A DNA stretch of 64,000 bases from Rugosimonospora africana (GCF_016862975.1 NZ_BONZ01000045.1:124001-188000); one strand, 5' to 3'. Shown: positions 34,589 to 43,496, counted from the first letter of the stretch. Notes: a model not told the origin generated them from the letters alone. Numbers and translations: made by a program.

Positions 34589-35002
34589 GTGACAGAACTG
34601 AAGATCGAACGGACCGGTACGCACACGTTCACCGGCACCAACGCACGCGGTGCCACGGTACGAATTGGTGGAAACGACGTACCCGGTGCCTTCACACCCG
34701 GTGAGCTACTTCAGATCGCCACGGCCGGGTGCGCCGCGTTGACGGTGGAAGAACTCCTCACCCAGTGCGCCGGCGACGACGCCCCGCTTACCGCGACCGT
34801 CTCCCCCGAACGGGCCCCGGACGTACGTGAATACGAGCGGTTGCGGGTCACGCTGTACGCCGACCTTTCGTTCCTGGACGACGCCACACACGCGCGGGTA
34901 TTGGACGCCATGCACACCGCGATACGGACGCGCTCCACGGTGACCCGCACCGTCGAGCGCGGCGCCCCAATCGAACTCAGCATCGAACCTCGGCCATCCT
35001 GA
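34589..35002 (+). CDS. OsmC-family protein (organic hydroperoxide defence type)
   Basis: 137 residues from GTG 34589, placed by GGAGGAGG (34577-34584). The N-terminal TELKIERTGTHTFTGTNARGATVRIG is the typical beta hairpin, FTPGELLQIATAGCAALTVEELL has the first conserved Cys, and the last third (DARVLDAMHT type helix, STVTRTVERGAPIEL) matches. The second Cys is in ELLTQCAGDD rather than the usual helix position, so peroxidase activity is uncertain. The frame is open to 34547. Confidence 0.72.
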   Translation: MTELKIERTGTHTFTGTNARGATVRIGGNDVPGAFTPGELLQIATAGCAALTVEELLTQCAGDDAPLTATVSPERAPDVREYERLRVTLYADLSFLDDATHARVLDAMHTAIRTRSTVTRTVERGAPIELSIEPRPS

Positions 35003-35208
35003 GCCCGACACCGATGCCCGATTTCTCCGAGTCCAGTCCGGGCGAGATTCGCCGGCATCACCATCCATCGACTGTCGACGAACCGAGAAGACTAAGATCC
35101 AGTGTCAACGCGGACCTATTCCGTCTGGGCCTGACCTGCGTTCTAAACAGACCGCTTCAGCCGTACCTCACACCGGTACGAGTCACGCTCTTTCGTGAAA
35201 GGACAATC

Positions 35209-36048
35209 ATGCACAGCAACCTGACAGGCAAGGTGTGCATGGTCACCGGGGCCAATCGCGGCATTGGCTACGCCACGAGCGTCGCACTGGCCCGCGCCGG
35301 CGCCATAGTCACGCTGGTCGGTCGTGACCCGGCCCGGCTGGAAAGCGCCCGGGACGCGATCCGCCGGACCACCGGAGCCGACCGGATCGATTACCTGCCC
35401 GCCGACCTGGCCTCCCAGGCCGCCGTCCGTTCCCTGGCCGAACGGTTCCGGGACCGTCACGACCGCCTCGACGTGCTGGTGAACAACGCCGCCACCATAT
35501 CCGAGCAACGGCAGGTCACCGTGGATGGCCGCGAGCGCACCTTCGCCGTCAACCACTTGGCGTACTTCCTGCTCACGCGGCTGCTGTTGGACCTGCTCGT
35601 AGCCGCTCACGGTGTCGTCGTCAACGTCGCGGCGAGCAGGCACCGCGACGCCGTGGAGGGTATCGAGGACATCGACTCGCTCACCGGCTACGAGATGAGA
35701 AGCGCGTACATACGCTCGAAGCTGGCCAACGTCAGCTTCACGCTGGAGCTCGCCCGGCGACTGGGTGCATCAGCCCGCGCGAACAGCTTCTGCCCCGGCG
35801 CCACCGCGACCGAAGCGCTGATGCAGTTCGCACGGATCCCGCCAGAGCAATGGCAGCAACGACTCGCGCAATATCCATCCCCCGACACCGCCGCCGAAGT
35901 GGCGATGAGCGTCATCACCTCACCCGGCACCGGCCGGTACCTCGAAGACGGCGTGGACGTCACACCATCGCCGCAGGCGCTCGACCAGGATCTCGCCCGC
36001 CGGCTATGGAGCCGGTGCTCGGCCCTCACCGGTCTCCCCGAGGACTGA
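35209..36048 (+). CDS. Short-chain dehydrogenase/reductase, retinol-dehydrogenase-like
   Basis: 279 residues from ATG 35209 (GAAAGGA 7 bases upstream). It has the Rossmann motif TGANRGIG (13-20), NNAA (92-95), the catalytic Ser143 in VAASRHRD, Y167 and K171 in AYIRSK, and the downstream CPGATAT. The order matches the RDH/WWOX-like classical SDRs acting on lipophilic alcohols or ketones with NADP(H). The frame is open upstream to 35014 but coding character begins at the chosen start. Single-gene unit. Confidence 0.85.
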   Translation: MHSNLTGKVCMVTGANRGIGYATSVALARAGAIVTLVGRDPARLESARDAIRRTTGADRIDYLPADLASQAAVRSLAERFRDRHDRLDVLVNNAATISEQRQVTVDGRERTFAVNHLAYFLLTRLLLDLLVAAHGVVVNVAASRHRDAVEGIEDIDSLTGYEMRSAYIRSKLANVSFTLELARRLGASARANSFCPGATATEALMQFARIPPEQWQQRLAQYPSPDTAAEVAMSVITSPGTGRYLEDGVDVTPSPQALDQDLARRLWSRCSALTGLPED

Positions 36049-36383
36049 CCACCGGCGTCGAACGTCACCAGCCGCACGCCGATGACCAGCCAGAACGCTT
36101 ATCTTCCCGGCTTTGGGCTTCACCAGCGGCGACTGACGCGCGACAAGGTGCCGGCATCGGTGGCCTGACAGTGCCGCAGCCTCACCACGACGAATGAGCC
36201 CAACGCCAAGCGCCGTCGATGGCTACCGGCCCGTCGACTGGGTGCGGCCCCGTACGACGCCCTGGCCTGCAGCTGCCGGACAGGGGAGCTGCAGACCAGG
36301 GCGGCTCGCCCGGGCCGAATTCCGCGTTGCTACGGCGGATCACACGTTGCCGTCCACCGCAAGGTGACCGAAACAGACAGACC
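36049..36383. other. 335-bp convergent gap holding a terminator only
   Basis: No open frame here has coding character. The only structure seen is the hairpin at 36261-36300. Confidence 0.5.
36261..36300. terminator. Hairpin between SDR and ABC-2 permease genes
   Basis: CCTGG-c-CTGCAGCT (36261-36274) pairs with AGCTGCAG-a-CCAGG (36287-36300): 13 pairs with one mismatch and a 12-base loop. It lies between convergent genes, so two-way termination is likely. Confidence 0.6.
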
Positions 36384-37157
36384 TCAGAGGGAACGCTGGT
36401 AGACGCGGTAGGCGCGGGCCGCCAGCCACGCCATCACGATCGCCAGTACCGCCAGCAGCGCCACCCGCTCGAACACGAACCCCCAGTCCGGCGCCGCCCG
36501 TAGCGACTCCCGACTGGCTACCGCCGCCCAGTTCAGCGGGTTGAACCGGGCCAACCGGCCGACCCAGCCGGGCATCAAAGCGGGCGCCATCATCACCGAG
36601 GACAGGAACGCCAGCGGTAGCACCAGGAACTGCGAGACCGCGATCAACGCCTCCTGCTGGTGGACCAGCAGCGCGACCGCGTTGGACAGTCCGGCGAACA
36701 CCAGGGCGAGCAACGCCGCACAACCCAGCACGACCAGCAGCCCCAGGGGCCCACCCGGGTACCGGGCACCGGCTACCAGCCCGGTACCGAACATGATCAG
36801 CGACTGGACCACGGTAATCAGGGCCTGGTACGCCATCGAGCCGGCGACCAGGGCGGACCGGCGTACCGGGGAGGTGAGGGTGCGGTCCATGACCCCGCGC
36901 TCCATGTCCTGCACGATCGAGGTGCCGCTCCACCCGGCGGACATCATCGCGGTCATCACCACCACGCCCGGTGTGAGGTAGTCCAGGTAGTTGCCGCCGA
37001 AGCCGGGCAGCTCCGCAACCCGGCGGAAGAGCTGGCCGAACAGCAACAGCCACACCATCGGCTGGACCAGCGTGAACAGCAGGTACGCGGGCTGACGGGA
37101 CAGGGTACGCAACGAGCGGCCGGACAGCAGCCCGGTATGGGTCAACACGCTCGTCAT
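36384..37157 (-). CDS. ABC-2 type exporter permease (DrrB-like)
   Basis: 257 residues, six hydrophobic spans (YLLFTLVQPMVWLLLFGQLF, LTPGVVVMTAMMSAGW, MAYQALITVVQSLIMFGTGLVAG and others). This matches ABC-2 membrane subunits such as DrrB that export daunorubicin-like drugs. It overlaps the ATPase gene by ATGA, so they form one complex. The end of the operon is marked by the hairpin at 36261-36300. Confidence 0.87.
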   Translation of the reverse strand: MTSVLTHTGLLSGRSLRTLSRQPAYLLFTLVQPMVWLLLFGQLFRRVAELPGFGGNYLDYLTPGVVVMTAMMSAGWSGTSIVQDMERGVMDRTLTSPVRRSALVAGSMAYQALITVVQSLIMFGTGLVAGARYPGGPLGLLVVLGCAALLALVFAGLSNAVALLVHQQEALIAVSQFLVLPLAFLSSVMMAPALMPGWVGRLARFNPLNWAAVASRESLRAAPDWGFVFERVALLAVLAIVMAWLAARAYRVYQRSL

Positions 37158-38158
37158 ACCGGCACCACCTCCCGCCCGGCCCCGGCCCGGTCCGCTTCGC
37201 CGAAACTGCGGCCGGCGTGGTGCAGGTACACGTCGTCCAGCGAGGGCCGGGCGACGCTCACCGACGTTAGCCCGACTCCGGCGCCCTCCAGCGCGGCGAG
37301 CACCGCGGGCAGCGCGGCGGCCCCGTTGCCCACCCGAGCCTGCAGGGTGGCGCCTTCGGCGAGAGTGGCGCTGACCCCGGGGACCGTCCCGATCGCCCGG
37401 CCGGCCCGGTCCGCCTCTGACGGGCGGACCAGACCCACCCGGACGGTGTCTCCGCCCAACTCACTCTTGAGCTGGTCGGGGGTGCCGGCGGCGACCACCC
37501 GCCCGGCATCGACGATGACCAGTTGTGCGGCCAGGTGGTCGGCTTCGTCGAGGTAGTGCGTGGTCAGCAGCACAGTCAGCCCGTCGTGGCGGGCCAGCCG
37601 GGCGATCTCCGCCCACAGGTCCAACCGCGCCTGCGGATCCAGGCCGGTGGTGGGTTCGTCGAGGAACAGCACGCGGGGGCGGTGCATCAGCCCCATGGCG
37701 ACGTCGAGCTTGCGCTGCATCCCGCCGGACCAGGCGCCGGCCAGCCGGCGAGCGGCCGCGGACAGATCGAGGCGGTCGAGCAATTCGGCCGCGCGCGCCC
37801 GGGCCGCGCGGGCCGAGGCGCCGTGGACCCGGCCCTGCAACACGAGGTTCTCCATCCCGGTGGCGACCGGGTCGAAGCCCGGCTTCTGCGAGACGTACCC
37901 GATGAGCCGCCGGACCTGGTCGGGGTGCTTGCCGACGTCGATGCCGAGGATGCTGGCCCGGCCCCGGTCCGGCCGCGACAGTGTGGTCAGGATCCGTACC
38001 GCGGTCGACTTGCCGGCTCCGTTCGGGCCAAGCAGCCCGAACACGATGCCGGGGCGCACGGTGAAGGTGAGGCAGTCGAGGGCACGTACGGCCTTGGCGC
38101 CCTTACCGTACGTCTTTTCCAGCTCCACCGCCTCCACGGCCGGTGCTGGTGTGGACAT
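37154..38158 (-). CDS. ABC exporter ATP-binding protein (DrrA-like)
   Basis: 334 residues from ATG 38158 (AAGGAG ribosome site). Walker A GPNGAGKST (44-52), signature SGGMQRKLDVAMGL, Walker B RVLFLDEPTTGLDPQ, H-loop LLTTHYLDEAD. The C-terminal third (about residues 230-320) is the DrrA-specific regulatory region (GVSATLAEG, LTSVSVARPSLDDVYL). With the ABC-2 permease it forms a drug or lipid exporter. The upstream PadR-controlled gene ends at a strong terminator, so this pair has its own promoter. Confidence 0.9.
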   Translation of the reverse strand: MSTPAPAVEAVELEKTYGKGAKAVRALDCLTFTVRPGIVFGLLGPNGAGKSTAVRILTTLSRPDRGRASILGIDVGKHPDQVRRLIGYVSQKPGFDPVATGMENLVLQGRVHGASARAARARAAELLDRLDLSAAARRLAGAWSGGMQRKLDVAMGLMHRPRVLFLDEPTTGLDPQARLDLWAEIARLARHDGLTVLLTTHYLDEADHLAAQLVIVDAGRVVAAGTPDQLKSELGGDTVRVGLVRPSEADRAGRAIGTVPGVSATLAEGATLQARVGNGAAALPAVLAALEGAGVGLTSVSVARPSLDDVYLHHAGRSFGEADRAGAGREVVPV

Positions 38159-38301
38159 GTGTGCTCCTTGAGATTGCCGGGCGGTCCGGCCGCCCGGGAT
38201 GCGAAGGAGCCGGCGGGTCGAGGTGCGGCGTGGGCTACCGTGGCGATTGCAGGCACGCACGGCGGGTCGGCCGCCTCGGTCGACGACTCCGGTGTGTCAC
38301 C

Positions 38302-38335
38302 CCGTGGCCGCGGTGTTGGCGCACCGCGGCCACGG
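38302..38335 (-). terminator. Perfect 14-bp stem terminator after the PadR-controlled membrane gene
   Basis: CCGTGGCCGCGGTG (38302-38315) pairs perfectly with CACCGCGGCCACGG (38322-38335) around a 6-base loop. It lies 15 bases downstream of the membrane gene stop on the minus strand and separates it from the DrrAB pair. Confidence 0.8.
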
Positions 38336-38349
38336 ACTCTTCAGGACCT

Positions 38350-39252
38350 CTACTCGGGCCGTGGGACGAACAGCATCCGAGCGAGCATGATCATCATGAT
38401 CACGACGCCGCCTACGATTGCCAGCCAGGACCAGACCCAGCCGGCGGTCAGGGTGAGCACCACGAACCCGACAATGGCCAGCAGCCAGGTGACCGCGGTG
38501 TAGACGCCGAACCGGGCGGCGGCCGCGGGATCCTCGGCGAACCGGTTGCCGACAGCCGCGTGCGACTCCTGCATCCGGACCACCCATTCCTTGTGGCGAT
38601 TGGTCTGCGTGGCACCGAGGTAGCTCAGCAGCCCGACGGCCACCAGTACCGACACCGCGCCACCGATGACCCAGCCCATGCCGCCGTCGCGCAGGTACAG
38701 CCAGCCGCCGCCCAGCCCGGCCACGGCCAACAGGGCACCGACGCCGTACCCGGCGGCGCGCCGGCCGGGCATCGGGTGGTTGCTGGTCGTCTCCTGACAC
38801 AGCGCGTCAGCGGTGACCGCTCCAGCCGCCACGGCGACGCCGAGTACCGCGGCGACCTGACCGCCGAGCGGGACACCGCCTGCGGTGGCGGCCAGGGCCA
38901 GTACGGCCAGCCCGGCCACTCCGAGCGCGGACAGCAACACGGTGCGCAGTACGAAATCCGGCCGAGGGCGCACCCGCTGGTGCTGCCACGGTGCGGCGGA
39001 GGTGGTAGCAGCCGGTTCCGTGCCGTCGACGATGGCGTGGACGTCGCCGAGTTCCTCAACCGCCCGGCGCGCAGCAGCGCCCCCGGCCAGCCCACCGGCC
39101 TCCAGTTCGGCCACCCGAGCCATCAGATTGGCTCGCATCTCCTCTTTCAGATCCTGCCGTTCGAGGGTCATCTCAATGCCCGCGAACGCCTGGTCGAGCA
39201 GCCGATGGACATCCATGTCGGAGCCGCCCGTGATGTCGTTGGGTCTGGTCAC
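38350..39252 (-). CDS. Membrane protein with cytoplasmic permease-prefix-like helix domain
   Basis: 300 residues. The first 85 form a soluble helical domain (DVHRLLDQAFAGIEMTLERQDLKEEMRANLMARVAELEAGG), which resembles the short domain found at the start of PadR-linked membrane proteins and permeases. Seven or so membrane spans follow (TVLLSALGVAGLAVLALAAT, GVGALLAVAGLGGGWLYL, AVSVLVAVGLLSYLGA, TWLLAIVGFVVLTLTAGWVW). It is coupled to the padR gene by a 4-base overlap and probably forms a stress-responsive envelope system. Confidence 0.75.
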   Translation of the reverse strand: MTRPNDITGGSDMDVHRLLDQAFAGIEMTLERQDLKEEMRANLMARVAELEAGGLAGGAAARRAVEELGDVHAIVDGTEPAATTSAAPWQHQRVRPRPDFVLRTVLLSALGVAGLAVLALAATAGGVPLGGQVAAVLGVAVAAGAVTADALCQETTSNHPMPGRRAAGYGVGALLAVAGLGGGWLYLRDGGMGWVIGGAVSVLVAVGLLSYLGATQTNRHKEWVVRMQESHAAVGNRFAEDPAAAARFGVYTAVTWLLAIVGFVVLTLTAGWVWSWLAIVGGVVIMMIMLARMLFVPRPE

Positions 39253-39662
39253 GATGACCGCCTTCCGGGTGCCGCGCCGCCGGGACCGGTGGACCGGTCC
39301 AGGTCGATAAGGGAGTCGATGAGATCGCGGGTGAGCGCCCAGGCCGCCACGTTGCGGCGGTACACGGCGCGGCCCGCGTCGGTGATGCGGTAGTACTTGC
39401 GCCGCCCGCCCTGGCTCTCATCACCCCAGTACGCCTCGATGAGGCCGTCTTTCTCCAGGCGCCGGTACGTCGCGTAGAGAGTCGCCTCCTTGATCTCGTG
39501 CCGGCCGCCAGTGGCGTCCCGGATCCGCTTGAAGATCTCGAAGCCGTAGCTGTCGTCCTGACGCAGCACTGCCAGCACGATCGTGTCGGTGTGCCCGCGC
39601 AGCAGGTCGGCGGCGAGGACTTCGACGCTGGAGGAGCCATCGCCCCGGGCGTTCTCAACCAC
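39249..39662 (-). CDS. PadR-family regulator
   Basis: 137 residues from GTG 39662. The winged helix DTIVLAVLRQDDSYGFEIFKRI, EIKEATLYATYRRLEKDGLI and GGRRKYYRITDAGRAVY is the PadR hallmark; a short C-terminal dimerisation helix follows. No Shine-Dalgarno precedes the start, and a -10-like element ends seven bases before it, so the transcript may be leaderless. The perfect dyad covering that promoter argues for autorepression of the padR-membrane gene operon. Confidence 0.9.
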   Translation of the reverse strand: MVENARGDGSSSVEVLAADLLRGHTDTIVLAVLRQDDSYGFEIFKRIRDATGGRHEIKEATLYATYRRLEKDGLIEAYWGDESQGGRRKYYRITDAGRAVYRRNVAAWALTRDLIDSLIDLDRSTGPGGAAPGRRSS

Positions 39663-39668
39663 GCCAGC

Positions 39669-39687
39669 TACTGTATCAGATACAGTA
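39669..39687. promoter_or_regulatory. PadR operator: perfect 19-bp palindrome
   Basis: TACTGTATCAGATACAGTA is a perfect dyad around a central A. It starts 6 bases upstream of the padR GTG, and its inner TACAGT could be the -10 box of a leaderless transcript on the minus strand. It resembles the ATGT/ACAT-type PadR sites in design. Confidence 0.75.
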
Positions 39688-39876
39688 CTCGACGTCGTCC
39701 ACCACTGCGGCGTCGACCGGCTGTCAACCTGGTGTGGGGGCGCCCCGCCTCAGGGAGGCGGACACCTCGATGCCGACTGCGGTGGCGCAGTGTAGAAGTC
39801 GAGCATCGTGGCGATGAGGGTGCCGTAGGCCCGTCAGACATGTCGACGATGCCGAACCACCGTCCGCGCGGATGAC

Positions 39877-40524
39877 TCATCCAGCATGGTGATAGACGAT
39901 CTGCCAGTTTCCTGCGACAACCTTGAGGAGCATGGTGTGATGCCGTAGGCCGCTGTCGGTGACGGCTTCAGCAGAGCAGAGCGCCTCCCAGCGTCCGGTG
40001 CCGACGAGCCACTCGGCCTCGGACAGTGACGCTATTCCGGCCTCGGGCAATGCGGCGCTGAAGGCGTCTCGCCCCCGGACCGCGCGTCCTGCCATCCACA
40101 GCGTGGCGTGGCGGTCGATCAAGGAGGCGAGGAGTTTTTCCGATCTTTTGCTGAGTGCGTGCCGGTAGGCGTCGAGGAAAGTGTCGAGTTCGTGGGCGGT
40201 TTCCTCGTTGGCGTCGATGGTGATCGGCTCGCCCTGCGCGATGGGCCGTAACGCGATATCGCAAGCTCGATCGAAGTCCTGGTAACAGGAGGGGTCGTCC
40301 GCGTGGTTCACGAAACGCGCCGGTGCTGGGTAGAGGTAGCGGCGGCCTGCGTAGCTGTGCACGAAGAGATCCTCGCCAGCAGGTAGGGCCAGGTAGTCGG
40401 CCTCGTCGAGTGGCTGAAGCCGGTAAGACACGACCACTTCACCGGCGGCGAAGTCACGCGCGGCGTAAACGCCTGTGCCGGCGAGGTTGCCCGGGCCAAG
40501 TATCACATCGTCCACAACGGACAC
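39877..40524 (-). CDS. SET-domain / NTF2-like fusion protein
   Basis: 215 residues from GTG 40524. Residues 5-110 resemble a SET methyltransferase domain: GTGVYAARDFAAGEVVVSY, then FVNHADDPSCYQDF (SET form FxNHs-c-PN) and GEPITIDANEE where SET proteins have the ELxxDY block. Residues 130-215 are NTF2/DUF4440-like: LASLIDRHATLWMAGRAVRGRDAF, EWLVGTGRWEALC and LLKVVAGNWQIVYHH. The final Tyr of SET catalysis is not evident, so activity is unsure. Stop of the MarR remnant and this start are adjacent. Fusion of these folds is unusual. Confidence 0.65.
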   Translation of the reverse strand: MSVVDDVILGPGNLAGTGVYAARDFAAGEVVVSYRLQPLDEADYLALPAGEDLFVHSYAGRRYLYPAPARFVNHADDPSCYQDFDRACDIALRPIAQGEPITIDANEETAHELDTFLDAYRHALSKRSEKLLASLIDRHATLWMAGRAVRGRDAFSAALPEAGIASLSEAEWLVGTGRWEALCSAEAVTDSGLRHHTMLLKVVAGNWQIVYHHAG

Positions 40525-40931
40525 CTAGTTCGAGTCCGCGGTGGGGGTCGTGCGCGGCTCGGGCTTGGTATTCAAGGTGACGAAGATCCGGGTGAGGGCT
40601 GCTATATCGTCGGCGTCGAGCGCGGCGAGCGCGGGCGGCGGATCGGTGAGGATGTCGTGAGGGTGCGGCAGTCGCCGGACGAGACCGCGTCGTTCGAACA
40701 GATCGACCGCGACGGTGGCAGCGGAGGGGTCGACCTCGACGGCCTGCGCGACCTCGCGAAGGGTCATCAGCGCCTGCGCGAGTTTGATCAGCACTCGGAT
40801 TTCCCCACCCCGAGGTCCAGCTCAAGACGCAGGGCGCGGAGCCGGTCCTGACCGGTGACGAATGCCAGCACCTGCGCCCAGGCTTCTGCCGCCGGGGAGT
40901 CGCCGACGGAAACGCTCCTGTCGAGGTTCAT
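40525..40931 (-). pseudogene. MarR-family regulator, frameshifted and internally deleted
   Basis: From ATG 40931 the frame gives SPAAEAWAQVLAFVTGQDRLRALRLELDLGVGKSE and stops at 40788. In the -1 frame from about 40794 the protein continues as LIKLAQALMTLREVAQAVEVDPSAATVAVDLFERRGLVRRLPHPHD, a MarR winged helix, then directly PPPALAALDADDIAALTRIFVTL. The wing region that normally separates these blocks (15-20 residues) is missing. Alternatively the second part could be translated by coupling at GTGCTGA, but it would still lack the wing. Confidence 0.6.
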
Positions 40932-41059
40932 CGCGCCACATCCAAAGCTCGCGTTCTCAACTGCTGGACACTGCGTTCGGCGTGGGTCCTGACCCAGCGT
41001 CCGGTCGAGTTCAGACCGAACAGCACGGTCGCGCCGCCGCAGCCGGCGAGCACAGCCTA

Positions 41060-41440
41060 GGCGGCATGACTCGCCGCAACGAACCCGGCCGAACGACCGG
41101 CAACTGGCCGCCCGCATTGGTGGCTGTCTGGCGGACGTACCCGGCATCGACGCCGCCGCGCTGTTCGGCAGCATGGCCCGGGGCGACGGGAATTCCTGCA
41201 GCGACATCGACATTCTGATCACCACCAGCGACCTCGACCTCGACCCGGCGGCCGTTCGGGATCAGTTGCCACGCCGGCTGCAGCACCCGAGGTTGGCACC
41301 ACCACACCGCCACCGCCCGCCGACCGAAACGCGCGGCTGGCCGCCATTCAGACACAGCTTCGAGCATTCGAGGACCTCAGCGTTCGACGGCGTACTGCCG
41401 GGTTGCGTCACCTGTTGGTCGTGGCGTCGCGGGCCGCCTC
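41060..41440 (+). pseudogene. MNT-type nucleotidyltransferase remnant
   Basis: One frame reads RQLAARIGGCLADVPGIDAAALFGSMARGDGNSCSDIDILI, with the G-S-x-A-R-G...S-D-I-D signature of minimal nucleotidyltransferases (often HEPN/MNT antitoxin partners). It has no start codon in frame; the likely ATG 41067 (TRRNEP) is in another frame. Downstream, coding character moves to a further frame (DRNARLAAIQTQLRAFEDLSVRRRTAGLRHLL), so at least two shifts have occurred. The 3' end overlaps the serine hydrolase gene on the other strand. Confidence 0.5.
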
Positions 41441-42463
41441 GTTGTGCACCAACCTGCGTACACGGGCAAAGTCTTCGCCGGCGCGCGAGGGATGCACCCG
41501 ATTGGTCAGCAGCACGATGTAGATGCCGAGGTCCGGGTCGATCCACAGACTCGTTCCGGTGAAGCCGGTATGTCCGTACGCCCGCACGCCCAACAGGTCA
41601 CCAGCTGGACTGTTCTCTGGGTCTCGGCCCTGCCAGGCCAAGCCGCGCCGTAGCGGCAGGTGGTCGGTGGCCGGCTCGATCATCTGGACCAGGCCGGCGG
41701 GTGAGAGCAACCGCCCATGCGGACCGACGCCGCCGCGGCACAGCACCTGTCCGAGAGACTCCACGTCGGCCAGTGAGGCGAACAGCCCGGCGTGGCCGGC
41801 GATGCCGCCGAGCACCTCGGCATTCTCATCATGCACCGTCCCCTGGACCAGGCGTCCCCGCCAGGGGCACTCCTCGGTCGCCGCCGCGTGCTGTTGCAGG
41901 TCGGCGGGCAGCAGGAAGCGGGTTTCCATCATCCCAGCCGGCCGTGTCACCTGGTGCGCGACCAGCTGGTCCAGTGACTGTCCGCTGACCGCTTCCGCGA
42001 TCAGCCCCAGCAGGATGAAGCCCTGCGAGCTGTAGGTGACGTTGCTTCCGGGGGCAAACGCCACGGGCACGTCGCGGATCGCGTCGACCAACTGCGCGGG
42101 CGTGCTGCACCAGCGGTACAGCGGGATCTGTCCGGGGATGCCGGAGGTGTGCGTGAGCAGCTGGCGGATGGTCAGGTTCGCCTTGTCGCTGTGGGCGAAT
42201 GCCGGAAGGTGCTGACCGATGGTGTCCTCGAGCAGGAGCATTCCGGACTCGACCAGTGACATGACCGCCAGCCCGACGATGGGCTTGGTGACGGAGGCCA
42301 GGTCCCACAGGGTGTGCGCGTCGGCGTCCGGTCCGCCCCAGGACAGCGTCCCGATGGTCCCGCGACCGAGGATCTGTTCGCCGCTCCCGTAGGACCATGC
42401 CGCCGCGGAGAACATCCGCTGGTCGCGGGCCTGCTCGAGAATAGCCTGAACTCCTGCGCTCAC
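41408..42463 (-). CDS. Serine hydrolase, beta-lactamase/D-aminopeptidase type
   Basis: 351 residues from GTG 42463, 8 bases after GGAGGAGA. The penicillin-binding fold motifs are S57-V-T-K60 (WDLASVTKPI), the YxN-like YSS in VTYSSQGFILLGL and the KTG-like HTG in YGHTGFTG. There is no signal peptide, which favours a cytoplasmic peptidase or esterase role over beta-lactam resistance. Remnants of RidA and oligopeptide ABC ATPase genes lie just upstream on the same strand; such genes often form peptide-use operons, so this may be the last intact member. Confidence 0.82.
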   Translation of the reverse strand: MSAGVQAILEQARDQRMFSAAAWSYGSGEQILGRGTIGTLSWGGPDADAHTLWDLASVTKPIVGLAVMSLVESGMLLLEDTIGQHLPAFAHSDKANLTIRQLLTHTSGIPGQIPLYRWCSTPAQLVDAIRDVPVAFAPGSNVTYSSQGFILLGLIAEAVSGQSLDQLVAHQVTRPAGMMETRFLLPADLQQHAAATEECPWRGRLVQGTVHDENAEVLGGIAGHAGLFASLADVESLGQVLCRGGVGPHGRLLSPAGLVQMIEPATDHLPLRRGLAWQGRDPENSPAGDLLGVRAYGHTGFTGTSLWIDPDLGIYIVLLTNRVHPSRAGEDFARVRRLVHNEAARDATTNR

Positions 42464-42539
42464 CGGCGTTCTCCTCCGTCTCTGCCCCAGGCCCTACCGT
42501 CCGGCCGGGGCCGTGTCACGCCATCGGCACCGCGCGCGG

Positions 42540-42690
42540 TCAGCCCGCGTACGCCACAACGTCGATCTCGACAAGAATTCCGTTGAGAGTGGAGCCGACC
42601 GTGGTTCGGACCGGCAGGGGTTCGCGGAACCGGGAGCGGTAGCCCCGATTGAATTCGGCGAAGTCCAGGATTCCTCGAGCCTCGACTGTG
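42540..42690 (-). pseudogene. RidA/YjgF-family C-terminal fragment
   Basis: The last 50 codons before TGA 42540 read [19 protein letters not shown], then [24 protein letters not shown]. This is the C-terminal part of RidA (enamine/imine deaminase), including the conserved Arg-Thr-Thr-V and VEID. The N-terminal half (trimer core) is absent. Confidence 0.65.
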
Positions 42691-42821
42691 GATGGAACGG
42701 GTGGTCGCCTCAGGCATCGGCGGTGGACTGTACCGTTCGACCATTCTGGCTCGGCTCGTCTGCGCCGCGCCGCGACCCAGATCAGTCGCCACCCGGCGCT
42801 GCTGTGCCAGGGCGAGTTCGG

Positions 42822-43268
42822 CGATGGAGTCCACGGGGAACAGCACGCCGCGAGGTGTCCGGACGCGCCGGTGGGTTCCAGCGGCGGACGGGCCTGGGCG
42901 CACTGCGGGCGCGCCAGCGGGCAGCGCGTGCGGAACCGGCAGCCGGTGGGCGGGTCGACCGGTGAGGGCGGGTCGCCCTGCAGGACGATCCGGCGGCGGG
43001 CCCGTCCGACCTGCGGGTCGGCCACCGGCGCGGCGGACAGCAGCGCCTGGGTGTAGGGGTGGCGGGGGTGGGTGAACAGCTCTTCGGTGTCCGCGACCTC
43101 GACGATCTGTCCGAGATACATCACCGCGATGCGGTCGGCGATCTGGCGCATGACCGACAGGTCGTGGGAGACGAACAGGTAGCTGAGCCCGCGCTCCTGC
43201 TGCAGCCGGCGCAGCAACTGCAGGATCCGCGCCTGGACGGAGACATCCAGCGCGGACACCCGCGACGG
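42822..43268 (-). pseudogene. Oligopeptide ABC transporter ATPase (OppF/DppF) C-terminal fragment
   Basis: The frame begins at [20 protein letters not shown] (just past Walker B) and runs through [44 protein letters not shown] and the OppF-type Cys block [12 protein letters not shown]. The N-terminal Walker A and signature motif are missing. Near its end the frame shifts from HLAACC to a neighbouring frame reading [11 protein letters not shown]. It is a 5'-deleted remnant of a peptide importer. Confidence 0.7.
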
Positions 43269-43496
43269 CGTCCGACGACCGACGGCGCACGACGGGCGCT
43301 GATGGTCACCTCTCATCGGGCGGCCGCCACCGAGCGACCCACCAGCCGGTCCATGCGCCCCGCCGCTCGCGTTCGAAGGTCCGCCGCGATACGCGTACGG
43401 GACTCGGGTGGCCGGGTCAGGTTCGACACGGGCCGCGGTCGACCCACTGCACGGCGGTCCAACGACCGGTGACGAGGCCGCCGCGGGGCCACGCAC

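Noticed and set aside
33662-34624. Upstream extension of the MocR frame across the enoyl-CoA hydratase gene
   Set aside because: The GTG at 33661 has AGGAG and begins the winged helix; the extension is antisense to a real gene.
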